Shown here piece after piece: positions 41,606 to 52,259 of a stretch of DNA of 64,000 nucleotides. Each line of letters begins with the position of its first letter. Position 1 is the first letter of the stretch. The position numbers and the translations under genes are program-made. The notes beneath the pieces were generated by a model. That model was not told where the DNA came from. It was given only the letters and a program-made list of their open reading frames with translations, and did not search any database. The stretch comes from Taudactylus pleione (taxonomy: Eukaryota > Chordata > Amphibia > Anura > Myobatrachidae), in assembly GCA_031769625.1 (NCBI GenBank), contig JAUIMM010000188.1:12593501-12657500 (forward strand), given 5' to 3'.

Positions 41606-43794
41606 TGTGAGCCCCTAGCGATAACTCGTCAGCCAACACTCACCACTTTTCCGCGGCAGAGTCCTAGAGCCTTCGTTCCCAAATTGCCAACTGATCTACG
41701 ATCCGGATCCTCTTCACCGTTGTGGTCTCAGGTTCAAACCAGCCTGAAGCTGTAAAACAATGGGGTATTCAATGACAATCCTCCTATGCTTGGTGACACA
41801 ATAACCGCTAGGGATGAACGCGACCTTCACCGGTTGGGTGAATGGTCATCATTGGCACGGGGCCTCAGCTACCCAGTTTTCACCTATACAGTGCTCACAC
41901 ACTCAGGTGTAGTTTGGATCTCACACCGTTGTGAGAGATCCCCTAACCAGTGTTCAAGGGAAGAACAGACAGTGGAAGAGAAAGTATAGGATGTTTGGAT
42001 CTCTCACCGTTGTGAGAGATCCCCTATCGAACGCTCCAATGAAAGACAGACAGACACCAAGAGATACTCACACTAGACCCCTTGTCACCTTGACGAGTCA
42101 TCCGCCGCCCCTGAGAATCAAACAAAACAATCCCCCTTCCTTCACAGACAAACACGCAAACAATGCTGTACCAACTGGGTTACCTCTTTGTATGCCTGGA
42201 AGCTTGAACCTCACTTCCAGAAACTTCCTCCGTAAACTCTCTGCTATAACAACGAGAAGATTCAGGGCAAACAACAAATAAACGTCTTCTTACACACTAT
42301 ATTAACTAGGCTTGGGGACAATACACCTCTAGCGGAAACACTCTCGTCTCAGCTGTCCCTCTCTTTCTCTTCCCGGCCTGCCGGCCCTGTCTGTGCCCTT
42401 CTATGAACACACCGCTGCCTTGATCTACTAGGCTAAATCTTCAGAGCTCCCCCTGCAGGGGTTCAGCACCGGAGCCGCACAGCCCCTTGCACTGACTCCC
42501 GAGAGGGCTTACTCAATAATCTATGCCCAGTATTCAACCTCACCCAGCTGGGGCTAAAGCGAGTGATCCGAGCCTATTACTCGGATTACTTTATCCCTCG
42601 AACCACTTATCAGCACTCTGTACCCAGTGGTACAGACCTCCAGCGCCGGTCACTCTGTGGCACAGGTCCGCCGACCTGTGAATGATCGCTTCGGTTCTTG
42701 CCAGGATGCCTTTCACTTTAGACCCACCTTCCTTCGGCCGATCCCTAGGAATCTAGGCCTAACGCCCAGATTACTTTGAAGCTGGGCCACCACTAGTGAA
42801 CCTAATGGTCCTTTAGTGAACTGGGCCTAATGCCCAGACCACCTTATATGCAGAGCTGCCTCTGAGGGTCGTTTTAGTGACCTGGGCCTACTGCCCAGAC
42901 CACTTTATATGCAGTACTACCAGAGGGTCGTTTTAGTGACCTGGGCCTAATGCCCAGACCACTTTATATGCTTGGTTACCTGAGGGTCGTGCAGTGACCT
43001 GGGCCTAGTGCCCAGACCACTTTATATGCAGGTCTGTCGCCTACTTGAGCCTGAACAACCTGGGCCTAGTGCCCAGGTTGCTGACTGTAGAGCCTAAGGA
43101 TTCCCCCTACAGGGCCTAATGCCCGCTATCCCCGGGGCCTTGTGCCCCTCCTACGTGACCACAGGCCTAGTGCCTGATTATACCCACGGGCCTTAAGCCC
43201 GACAACACCTGATGTACTTGATATTAAATATAAGTAAAGGTGGCCCACGGCCGCCTACCCTGTCCGTTGGGAGAGCCTGCAGTGGGGAACTTCGATAAGC
43301 TCTTTAACTTTCCTCCACTGCAGAGCTCTCCGGTCCTCAGCTTCGGCTCCGCTGACCGCCGCCCGCCGCCGTTTTCCTCCTCCAGCAACAGCGCTTCCGT
43401 CTTCAGCTGTTGAGCACGGCGTCTTCCGGCATTTTCCGGCGCCTCTGGAACTCTTCTCCTCCGCGGATGGTCTTCCTGGCTTGCTCTCCGCCGACGGGCT
43501 GACTTGCCCCGCTCAGCGGCGCCTAATATATGGAGCCGCGAGGGGGCGGAGCCATGACGCGGCGAGCCACAATTGGCCCGCCGTGCCAGACTCGGATTGG
43601 CTGTCCGCCCGCGAGCCATTACTGGCTCGCCAGCGGCGCCAAATTCAAAATCCGCGCTGGTGGTTGGACGAGCTTGAATCTTTCCAGATGCAAGCTCGTC
43701 CAGCCCCGTCTCCCGCCGCCGCACCGCGCTGCCCGAACCGCCGACGCCTGTTTGTCCAGAGGTCACTGGATTTCGGGCCGGACCAGGCCCTACA
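41606..43794 (-). repeat. Gypsy 5' LTR, full length
   Basis: The 2189-bp LTR has ends TGTAGGGCC and GGGGCTCACA on the minus strand (TG..CA). The first 500 bp (43794-43299) are GC-rich U3 with promoter motifs. The middle holds about six units of a 60-bp repeat (42790-43060) against about four in the 3' LTR. Confidence 0.85.
43520..43602 (-). promoter_or_regulatory. Core promoter of the Gypsy 5' LTR
   Basis: On the minus strand two CCAAT boxes (complement of ATTGG at 43596-43600 and 43572-43576) precede a GC box (CTCCGCCCCCT, about 43540-43550) and a TATA-like CATATATTAGG (43523-43532). The spacing is that of a pol II promoter. Transcription would start about 30 bp on, near 43495. Confidence 0.55.
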
Positions 43795-43799
43795 CTGAT

Positions 43800-44420
43800 G
43801 ACCCCGCTCACAAATGTACACACACACAGAAAAAAACATATACTTTTTATTATATATATATATATAATATATATCTACTATTTACTACAATCCGCATCTA
43901 AAATGTGGTTGTAGTGTGATATATTTGCATTGCAAATTTAGGAAATATCACATGGATTTCTAAAAAATCCCTAACAGGGACACAGCTTGCGATAAAGCTC
44001 CGCCGGACTGGACAACATATCGTCTAGTGTGTAGCCGACATAAGTGTCAGGAAGGAAATGACATGCACTGTATATATGATTGCAAGCTACGTCTATGTTA
44101 TATGTATTGGTGCCTGTGAATAGTTTAGAGCAGGGGTCTTGAATATGCAGCCAGAATAGCTGGTAAAACAGAAGCCAAAGTGTGGGGGCTATGGAGAACC
44201 TGGCATGATTACAACATTTAGAAGATGGGGGGGAGCAAATAAATAAGCAAAAATAGTAACTCTCATGGACTTCATGTTGAGATGCATTAGTGTATCAGTG
44301 GCTATTACCTGTCTATGGTTGTCGTGGTATAAGATGAAAGTTTAGGAAGGTTGCATGGATTGATGCCCTTAGGACACTGAAAAAGTGTCACGAGTGCCAA
44401 ATTATTCAAACGTGTTAGTT
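43800..44420. other. hAT-like flank then unrecognised DNA
   Basis: 43800-43890 (CACACACAGAAAAAAAC, TTTTTATTATATATATAT) resembles the segment before the Gypsy insertion. No feature was recognised from 43900 to 44420. Confidence 0.35.
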
Positions 44421-45424
44421 GTCAGAAGTCACTGATAGAGATCACGGCAGGGCTCGTGGACGCAGTTGCAGAGGCGGTAATATGCAAATGCTGGTTCCAG
44501 GCTACCCCTTGTGCACTAGTGTGTACCGGACTGTACATACCCTGAGATGCCCACTTTCAGTGTCTGAGGACAGTGTAACTTTGCCGGTGGTTCTGAACAC
44601 CCCACCATCAGTGCACCATCGCGCACAGTCTATGCCGGCACAGTGTCTCCTTCTGAGCTCCAGCTATGAATGGGCTCTGTGGGTGTGGCTCTGTGGGTGT
44701 GGCTCTGTGAGTGTGGCTCTGTGGCTGCGACTCTGCATTTGGGCACAAGCTGCATTCACTGATGCGCCCATAACACGGTCACTAGAGGGTATTATTTTTT
44801 GCATTCACTTCAGGCCACCACCCAGACACAGCCCCGGGACCACCCAGACACAGCCCCGGGACGCCCATGGTTTTGCCTCACTGGGTTCAACAAAGGGGTT
44901 TATAGGATTTTTTGCACATACGCAGTAGCAAATAATCACTTAATTGTTAAAATATCTGCATTGTGTCCACTCTAAATCAGGACCACTGTGTTCCAGAACT
45001 CGAGATAAGGTGAAATAACACTTTTTGCGGAGTTAGCTTTTCGGAAAAGTGATACTTTCCCCATGTAGCTGGGATGTCCATAAGGATTTCCTCACTGCTG
45101 CATGGCTTTCTCCCCCTCCCCCACTCTCTATTCTCCTGCTGTCTCACCTCCTCCTCCTGCGTCCTCCGGTGTCCCATCCGGTGTCCCATCCGGCCACAAA
45201 CCACCCCCCCGTGACTACCACGGGTGTCCGATATACCCCCCTCTCCCATGCCCCTAATCCCCCTGCAGATGTCCGATCCAGCCCCTCCACCCCCCGCAGG
45301 TGTCCGTTCCATCCCCCCGTGGGTGTCCGATGCCCAGGAGCTCTACAGTGCAGACACAGCAGGAAGGTACCTTAATAGATCCCTCTGCTATGGCTGACAT
45401 GTAAATCTCACAGGCTGCTGTGTA
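44421..45424. other. Low-complexity and unrecognised DNA
   Basis: It holds small tandem duplications (GTGGCTCTGTGGGTGTGGCT near 44690; a 22-bp unit with ACACAGCCCCGGGAC near 44820-44860). From 45100 to 45350 it is C-rich with a loose GTGTCCGATCC-type unit. The 169-codon frame at 44419-44928 has no recognised domain and is probably chance. Confidence 0.35.
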
Positions 45425-45873
45425 AACATACTTACCCTCCCCTCTTCCCCCAACCCTAAAACTCCCTTCTTGTAGCCTAACCCTCCCCACCGCACACCCT
45501 AACCCTCCCCATTAGTGCTTAAACCTAACCCTCCCCCTTTGTACCTAAACCCAACCCTCACCCCTTAGTGCCTAACCCTAATCCCCCCAGTGGTGCCTAA
45601 TCCTTACCCCTCCCCCCTATGGGTGCCTAACCATAACCTCCCTCCAAAAAACTTAACCCTAACCCTGCTATGCTCCCTAAACCTAACCCACCGCCCGCGG
45701 CTAACGCTAAGGGCTCCCAGGATTTGCTTAGTTAGGGCTGGCGTGCTTCGCCATTCCGTCGTCGGGCTTAAGATAGGTGTCGGTATTTCCACACCTATCT
45801 TAAGTTCCTTGTCGGGATACAGCTGTCGGTGTTGAGACTGGCGGCATCGCGGCTGCCGGTCTCATAACTTCAT
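45425..45873 (+). mobile_element. Foldback family with telomere-like core, copy c
   Basis: A run of degenerate CCTAACCCTAACC (45430-45710) is followed by the palindrome AAGATAGGTGTCGGTATTTCC and its complement, then GCGGCATCGCGGCTGCCG. It lacks the B-box-like arm. The limits are approximate. Confidence 0.6.
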
Positions 45874-45879
45874 CCCCTA

Positions 45880-46637
45880 TTGGCCCAATGTATTTATAAC
45901 ATGGATATTGAGCAATGAATTTTCACAATGAAACCATAACATGAACAGTTTTTAAAAAAAGACATTGAACAATTTAGAATAACATGCATTTTCATCATTA
46001 CTACTATTACTAAGCTCTGTCTGTTTGCTTTCTTTACTCTTTACTACAGTATGCCATCATTTTTAATGCTAGTTGGAAACTGTGAACTTTTCCCTCACTG
46101 TTTTTCTAAAAACTTTTATGAGGCACGAACGGAGCATCTTTACGTTAAATCCACACTTCAGGGCATATTATTTCCTGTTATTGCTTCTTTCTTGGGCTCT
46201 TGAACAGCACTGTACTGTTGGCCTCTGCATTAGTAGATGATTTGAATGGCTGCTTTACACTTTATTACTTTAGATAGCATAAAACGATGAGGGGAAGGAC
46301 GATTAACCACCAGGATTTTTTGACCTTGAAATGTGTGGAAGTTCATTTTATTAAATAATCCTTTTATTCCTTATAACTTCCAGTAAGTGACAAAATCCAT
46401 AAATGTGTAATAAAATGTTTGCAATGACTGCCTTTATGTCTGCTCATTCGGCTTTATGACTGAGCTCTTAAGCGTCCATTTCCATACAATTTAAAAAACA
46501 TTGCAAGTACAGACAAAGTGCTTGATCAGACCACAAAACTGCTGAGGAAAGTGTCAACAAGAGGTCAGGCGTCACTAGTTACTAAACACGGACTACCAAA
46601 TGTGTATGGTAGGGATGCATTGATTACTATGTTCTGA
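45880..46637. other. Repeat-poor AT-rich stretch, candidate conserved non-coding DNA
   Basis: No repeat unit, palindrome or ORF is visible. 46100-46560 has the texture of vertebrate conserved non-coding elements: TAAT-rich words, TTTATTACTTTAGATAGC, and TGACCTTGAAATG, which resembles a nuclear-receptor half site. This is an impression only. Confidence 0.3.
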
Positions 46638-47152
46638 TTGCAAGGTTACAGCTACCTCATTTATCATACAGTGATAAGTTCAGATGTTGGTGAAATCAGG
46701 CCCGGCGAAATAGGTGTACTAGGAGGCCCAAAAACTTTGAGAGACACTCTCCACTCAGAGTCCAGCCCATTGTCTGACATCTGCCCAGCCCGCCTGTGCT
46801 ACTGCACTGGTCAGTTCAATAAATCTTTCTTAATCTCACCGCTGATGGGAAGAGGGGCTGCAGAAAACATGGTAAGTGTGGGGCCTGGGTTGGAAAGACA
46901 CGAGTGGGGGAGAAGGTTGTGCAGAGGCCAGAAAGACAATGGGTTTGCGAGTGCTGGAGAGACACATGGGGTTGTGGCATGCTATTGGCTGCAGCCATCG
47001 AGGCGCTGTGATGGTGCAGGGCAGTATGGTGGGGGGAGACTAGTGCCGGAGAGACACAGAGACACAGAGATGGGAGATGAGGCTGGTGGTGAAGAGACAG
47101 ACAGGGGGATTAGGCTGGAGAGACACATGGAAATGGTGCTGAAGATACAGAG
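46638..47152. repeat. MITE-like debris with degenerate GGAGAGACACA repeats
   Basis: From about 46890 a loose unit (GGAGAGACACATGG) recurs, and it continues after the Penelope insertion at 48087-48110. The preceding 250 bp (AAATCAGGCCCGGCG start) is MITE-like. Confidence 0.5.
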
Positions 47153-47166
47153 ATGGGTTTGGAGAG

Positions 47167-48072
47167 AAAAGGATGTAGGTGGAATGGCGCTAAATACACA
47201 TATCAGAGTGAAAACAATTTAATAATGATGAATAGTTTTATAGAATGCAAAAAATTGGTTGAACAGTGCTGTAGGCAAACAATGTATTGTAACAATAAAA
47301 ACTGATATAAGTAAAACAATGTCTCTACGACAGTGAGTAATTCAAGGAAAAAGTATCCTAAAACAACTGCAACAATATAGACACAATATTGTAACTGTAT
47401 GAATGTCCGTGCGAATAAAGAATGTCTCAAAAAAATTATTTCGGTTTATGGATATTGATACCGGAAGACAGTCTTGAATGGACCAAAAAGAATTGGGAGC
47501 ACCCTAAAATGACAACTGTCAACGACCTGAATGGTGAATGAGCCGCTCAAGAAAATAATGTCTCACGTATAGTGTGCTCACCTCTCGGTCATAGTATGTA
47601 GTTATTCCAGGAGTGGATGCGGCACCAGTCTGGAGGGAGAAACAGACTGGCTCGCGGCTGGAGGTGCCGAGGGCTTGATGGAAGTGCTGATGCACATGCG
47701 GGAGCACTGGATTGTGCTGTGACGATCCCAAGATGCGGCAGTGAGTGTTCGCCGGCGGTGAACAACCGGACTCGGCGTTGAGGAGACTCTCTCCGGCGAG
47801 GGGCAGCCGGGCTCCCCGCAATCTGTAGCTCTCTCCAGAGAGATGTGAGCGGCGTGTATGATGAGCTCACAAACCTGAGCCGCAGTAAGTGGTCCAATCC
47901 AGTGTAGGCTCAATCAGAACTGGATGTGTGGAGAAATCCGGGCGGCGTGTATGATCGCTGGCTGGATGTGTCAAGTAATAGTAAAATATTGAAGCAGTTG
48001 GATAAAAAAGAAGTGGTCTCTGTATCCTTAACGCGTTTCACTGCATTAAGCAGCTTCTTCAAGAAGGCAGAA
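47167..48072 (-). mobile_element. Solo Penelope-like pseudo-LTR
   Basis: The 906-bp insert is flanked by perfect copies of ATGGGTTTGGAGAG (47153-47166 and 48073-48086), a 14-bp target duplication. On the minus strand it begins with CTTCTTGAAGAAGCTGC and GTGAAACGCGTTAAGG, the hallmark start of Penelope pseudo-LTRs, and ends with GTATTTAGCGCC. No RT or endonuclease is present. Confidence 0.75.
48020..48064 (-). ncRNA. Hammerhead-ribozyme-like relic
   Basis: The minus strand reads TTGAAGA (core CUGANGA with one change), a 5-bp stem II GCTGC/GCAGT, then GAAACGCG. Order and spacing match minimal hammerheads of Penelope-like elements, but the first core C is T, and no clear cleavage triplet with stem III was found. 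Confidence 0.4.
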
Positions 48073-48194
48073 ATGGGTTTGGAGAGACACAGTGAGAAGG
48101 AGCCTCTACTGGGGAGGGATGGGGACCCCAAAACATGCATGTATTGGGTTCTGAGATTTCTGTTGCCGCAATGGGTGAAATGATAAGTCTAACA

Positions 48195-48500
48195 CCCTCT
48201 TACCAATCTTTTTAGAAGCTTTTACTAGTTACTAAGAATTTGGTGGCATATAATAACCACTTGGCCCATCTAGTCAGACCCTTTTTAACATTATGGTAAC
48301 CTCAAACCCTATTTAATCCTTGTAAGGATATTCTTATGCCTATCCCATGCATGTTTAAATTTCTCTACTGTCTTAGCCTCTACCACCTCTGATGGGAAAC
48401 TATTCCACTTATCCTCTACCACCCTTCTGTATAGTAACTTTTCCATAAATTTTCCCAAAACCTACTTTATTACTATCTTATCTTCTGGGAGAACAGTGCA
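48195..48500. repeat. Dispersed repeat, possibly SINE-derived
   Basis: The sequence GGCCCATCTAGTCAGACCC, then TGGTAACCTCAAACCCTATT, then CCTCTACCACCTCTGATGGG has the look of a widespread, old vertebrate repeat, known to me from frog genomes. No ends were found. Confidence 0.4.
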
Positions 48501-48554
48501 ATGATGAGCCAAAGATGAGTGATTGTGCAACTATACTCTACTCCTACCAGTTTA

Positions 48555-49098
48555 GGGGAGGCAATCGGGAAGCCGACTGCCTAAATACCGGCAGCCAGCT
48601 TCCCGACTGTCATTTCCCGGCAAGGGTGAAATGCCGGGCATCTAGATGTAGATGCCCACATTTCCCCGACGCCGGGCGCCGCGAGCGGACAGCCGCGGGG
48701 GGGGAGGGTTAGGTTTAGGGCTCCCGGGGGGGACTTAGGTTTAGGCACCCCCCCGGGGGGGTTAGGGTTAGGCTAGGGGGAGGGAGGGTTAGGAACCCCC
48801 GGGGGGGCTTAGGGTTAGGCACCCCCCCTGGGGACTTAGGTTTAGGCAGCGGGGAAGGGGGTGGTTAGGGTTAGGCACTTAGAGGGGGGATTAGGGTTAG
48901 GCACTTGGGGGGGAAGTTAGGGTTAGGCACCCCTAAGGAGGATTAGGGTTAGGGGGGTTAGGTTAGATTAGTAAATACTTACCTATCCACGATCGGGATT
49001 TCCAGCGCTGTCGGGCTTCCGCTGCGTCACACTCTGCTCCTGTTGGGCTGCCGCTGACGGGAATCGAACCTGCGGCCGGCGGTATTTCATACCAATTC
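48555..49098 (-). mobile_element. Foldback family with telomere-like core, copy d
   Basis: The reverse orientation of copy b: TTAGGG-type units (48700-48970) with GGGGGG islands, then GGGAATCGAACC (B-box complement) and GGTATTTCATACC. CCAGTTTA and CCAGTGTA flank it (48547-48554 and 49099-49106), an 8-bp duplication with one mismatch. Confidence 0.75.
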
Positions 49099-49106
49099 CC
49101 AGTGTA

Positions 49107-49638
49107 ACAACCCTACAACACTGGCAGGAGGGACAAATCCCAAGATTAGGTGTTTGCTTTGCACAGCTCCTAGAGATTGAAGTATGCATTGTAAAGCAAT
49201 TGGAGTTTAGAGGTTTGCATCACTTTATAGTATTGTCCAACCCCCCCCAACACAGAATCTTCTAATATGTCTGCCCAGCAGATGCACAGTAAGAGGAGGA
49301 AGGGAGACCCCACCCCACTCCCCTTCCCTCCCAGCTCTCACTGGTTGCCTGATGACTGAACACAGCTACTATTCCAACAAACTGTTCCCTCCTATCAGGC
49401 TGCCAGCGACTGGAGCCATGCCTGCTAGCAGAAAGTGTGGCAGAAGTTTCATTAATGTTAATTTCCCATTCCATACTTTGGAACATTATTTATGTCTACA
49501 GTATATCTGCAGAATGGTTTTGTTTTTGTTATCAATTCAGAGTCTGAGCAGACATGTAATTTGCCTGCACCAGCTATACGCTTTCCATCCACTAGGGGGT
49601 GTAAGATGTGAACTTTAGTAAATAACAATATTATATAT
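49107..49638. other. Unrecognised, repeat-poor stretch
   Basis: No ORF with homology and no repeat unit. It may be old unique DNA. Confidence 0.3.
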
Positions 49639-49876
49639 TGTAACACAGGGTGTAGAAATGAGGACTCCAGACAGGCGGGTACTCGGTAAAGCAGTGTCTT
49701 TTAATAGCAGCCGACACTGCTCTTTAGCAAACTCAGACTTAGGCCTGGAAACACAGGCATATAACACAAATAAACAACTTAATATAAAAGGTCCCAGTAC
49801 TCCTTGTGCTTAGCAGTCAGCCGTGGCTTGCAGCTACAATCGGCCATGCCCTCCCAGCATAGCCCTTGGTCCCCGG

Positions 49877-51229
49877 CAGGGCCGTAGCTAGGGTGGTGCG
49901 GCCGGTGAACAGGCACAGAGCGCAGATGCTCCGGGGGCGGAACCGGCGCCTCCACAATGTCTATTTGCCGGATGGCCGCCGGTTCTTTCACACGTGGCTG
50001 GACTGTGGGCCGAATGATGTATGTGGCCCTGCCCCCAGTCGCATGTCACTCACTGCACCATTATACAGGTACTGGCAGCCCACCAGCCCAGCGCTTCTCA
50101 GCTTGTCAGTAGCCCCCAGCGTGGAAGTCTGTTCAGCTCTGAGCTCCTGAACTCACGCGAGAACAGTCTCCTCTCGCGAGTTCAGGAGCTCAGAGCTGAC
50201 AACCACGCTGCAGGCCACTAGTACTTACAAAGTTCCTCAACACGTCGCTGCGCAGTGCTCCCAGTCCCAGATGGCCGTCTCTATTCTGTTCTCCTCCTAC
50301 TGAATGCACAGCCGCGCAGAGACTGTTAGCTCCCTCTGGCAACAGTAAGTAACCCCCCTCTCTCCTGGTCTCCAGTCTTTTAGAGAAGCAGGAGGTAGAG
50401 GAGGAGCGGAAATGGGGTGTAATTGTGAGATTTAGGAATGAATAGTTTTAAACAAATGCCCCCCTGCAGTTCCTTCCGCCCCTGGAACATGAACCTTTTA
50501 CCTCCTGAACCCTGTAAGTACACCACCTGTGAAGTGTAACTGACCCCCCTGCAACTGAAACCCCCACACCCTGCAATTATCCCTACTGCACTCTGTATCT
50601 ACACCCCTGCAACTGCCACCTCTGCACCCTGTAATTACCCTCATGCAAGTGACACCCCTGCAACCTGTAAATGCACCCCACTACATGCTGTACCTCCCAC
50701 ATTTACACTGTGTAACTGTCGCCTATGCAAGTGACACCACTGCACACCCATGGAACTACCCTTGCATGCTATAAGTGCACCCGCCTGCAACTGCACCCCC
50801 ACATCCTGTAACTGCCCTCCCTGCACCATGTAATGGCATTACTGTGTGGCTTAATGTGTAAGGGGTACTGTGTGGTGTAATTTGTTAGGGGGACTCCTGG
50901 TTGGTGTAATGTGAATTGGGGGTACTATTGTGTGGTCACGACACTTGCCTGTGAGACCACGCCCCCTTTTTAGTCTCTCCCTATTTAAAGTAGGGGGGGG
51001 CACCAATGCGCTTACTGGCACAGGGCACCAAAATGTCTAGCTACGGCTAAACATGTCTAGCTCGTGTCTAGCATGTCTACGGCTAAAAATGTCTAGCTCG
51101 TAGCTGGTGGTCACGACACTTGCTTGTGAGACCATGCCCACTTTTTTTTTGTCTTTCCCTATTTAAAGTAGGGGGGGGCACCAATGCACTTACTGGCACA
51201 GGGCACCAAAATGTCTAGCTACGGCTCTG
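49877..51229. mobile_element. hAT-like non-autonomous element, CAGGGCCG family
   Basis: The ends are CAGGGCCGTAGCTAGG and CTAGCTACGGCTCTG. GTCCCCGG is duplicated exactly (49869-49876 and 51230-51237). Inside are a 25-bp-arm hairpin (50133-50200), degenerate CCCCTGCAACTG repeats (50470-50830) and a duplicated right end (50935-51055 against 51112-51229). No transposase frame is present. Confidence 0.9.
50133..50200. repeat. Strong hairpin
   Basis: CAGCTCTGAGCTCCTGAACTC pairs with GAGTTCAGGAGCTCAGAGCTG around a short loop, with TCGCGAG-type continuation into the loop. Confidence 0.9.
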
Positions 51230-51489
51230 GTCCCCGGCACTACAACACTCTGGCCTACTAAACTGGCCGCTAGTCAGCATCAGACCCCAGAGTAGCGGGT
51301 GTACAAGAGTTTTAAACTCTTCCTGTTCCTGAGTGATGAACTGCAGCTGGGTCTGTGTAACTGTGAAAACCCGGAGTTCCAAATCTCCCTTGCTGCAAAC
51401 TGGACAGGCTTCACTCTAGACTCCCTTGGTGGGAGCTGATCCCACAGGAAAGTGGGCAATTCAGGTGAGAGACAACCCCTCTCACCACA

Positions 51490-51645
51490 ATATTGTTATT
51501 ATTATCCTTTATTTATATGGCACCACAAGGGTTCTGCAGTGCCTAACAATGTGCATAAACAATTAAGCAGAACAAGAGAACAGAGACTTATAGTACAAGA
51601 CAATGCAGGACAAGTACATGGTACAGTATATAAACATTGCTGCAA
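51490..51645. repeat. Dispersed repeat with TTATTATCCTTTATTTATATGG
   Basis: This word followed by CACCACAAGGGTTCTGCAG is typical of a common amphibian interspersed repeat (from memory of the style). No structure allows classification. Confidence 0.4.
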
Positions 51646-51743
51646 CAGCGGTCATACTTTGGCACTCAAACTCAGTCAGTCAAGATGGTGCCATGCATGC
51701 ACAGACTGAAGAACGGCGGCCACCTTGTTAATTGGATTAGATA

Positions 51744-52096
51744 CATTGGCGTACCTAGAATGGGTGTGCGGTGCACACAGACCCCTGGATCCATTGTGGC
51801 CCACACTGCAAATCCTGCACCCATGTTTAGTACTTACCTCTCCGGAGTCCCGTGCTGGTGCTGCAGTACTAGAGCAAATCATTGGGAAAGTGGCGCTGCA
51901 GCCATTTTCCAGGAGATTTGTGCATGAGCAATAAAGGTGTCCCCGGGACTAAGGAGCGAGCGGGCGCCATGTTACTGGAGACCTGCGCATGTGCAGTAGG
52001 TGCTGGCACAATGCCAGAGTCTACTGCACCATGTAGAGGAGGGGGTCCGCATGGAGTAGTCTGCACATGTCCCCCTCCTCTCTGAAACCGCCGCTG
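51744..52096. mobile_element. hAT-like MITE, CAGTGGCG family, copy 2
   Basis: The ends are CATTGGCGTACC and CCGCCGCTG. The flanks ATTAGATA and ATCAGATG (51736-51743 and 52097-52104) are an 8-bp duplication with two mismatches. The other LTR of the Copia is uninterrupted here, which confirms the insertion. At 353 bp it matches 13605-13951 in size. Confidence 0.8.
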
Positions 52097-52259
52097 ATCA
52101 GATGCTTCTTGTAAAGGAGCATTATGGAGGAGGCGCAGTAGCGCACTCCATATAACAACATTCTACCTTACAGTAAGCTCTCTCCACACTACAAAAACAT
52201 CTAATTATTAGTTCCTTCTAGCAACTGGAACTTTAATGAGGGTTAAACAAGTAATTATT

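Larger units (their letters stand above)
35244..43794 (-). mobile_element. Ty3/Gypsy LTR retrotransposon, nearly complete
   Basis: Order on the minus strand: 5' LTR (43794-41606), primer-binding region, gag (41586-40670), protease-RT (40598-38901), RNase H-integrase (38888-36813), 3' LTR (36856-35244). RT before integrase places it in Ty3/Gypsy. The LTRs are near-identical over their shared part, so insertion was recent. Few lesions exist: one gag frameshift, one pol stop, a changed protease motif and a shortened 3' LTR. No envelope-like frame was seen. Clean target duplications were not found. Confidence 0.92.
49639..51489. mobile_element. Solo LTR split by a hAT-like element
   Basis: It starts TGTAACACAGG and ends CACCACA (TG..CA), with ATAT on both sides. 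Without the insert it is about 490 bp, similar in size and layout to the solo LTR at 6705-7245. Orientation is unclear: AATAAA is on the plus strand near 49766. Confidence 0.55.

Noticed and set aside
43224..43901. Arg-rich frames of 105-199 codons at the right end of the Gypsy element
   Set aside because: They lie in the GC-rich LTR and shadow the promoter region; no domain and no counterpart in the other LTR.
44419..44928. 169-codon plus-strand frame
   Set aside because: No recognisable domain, and it runs over short tandem duplications; composition looks non-coding.
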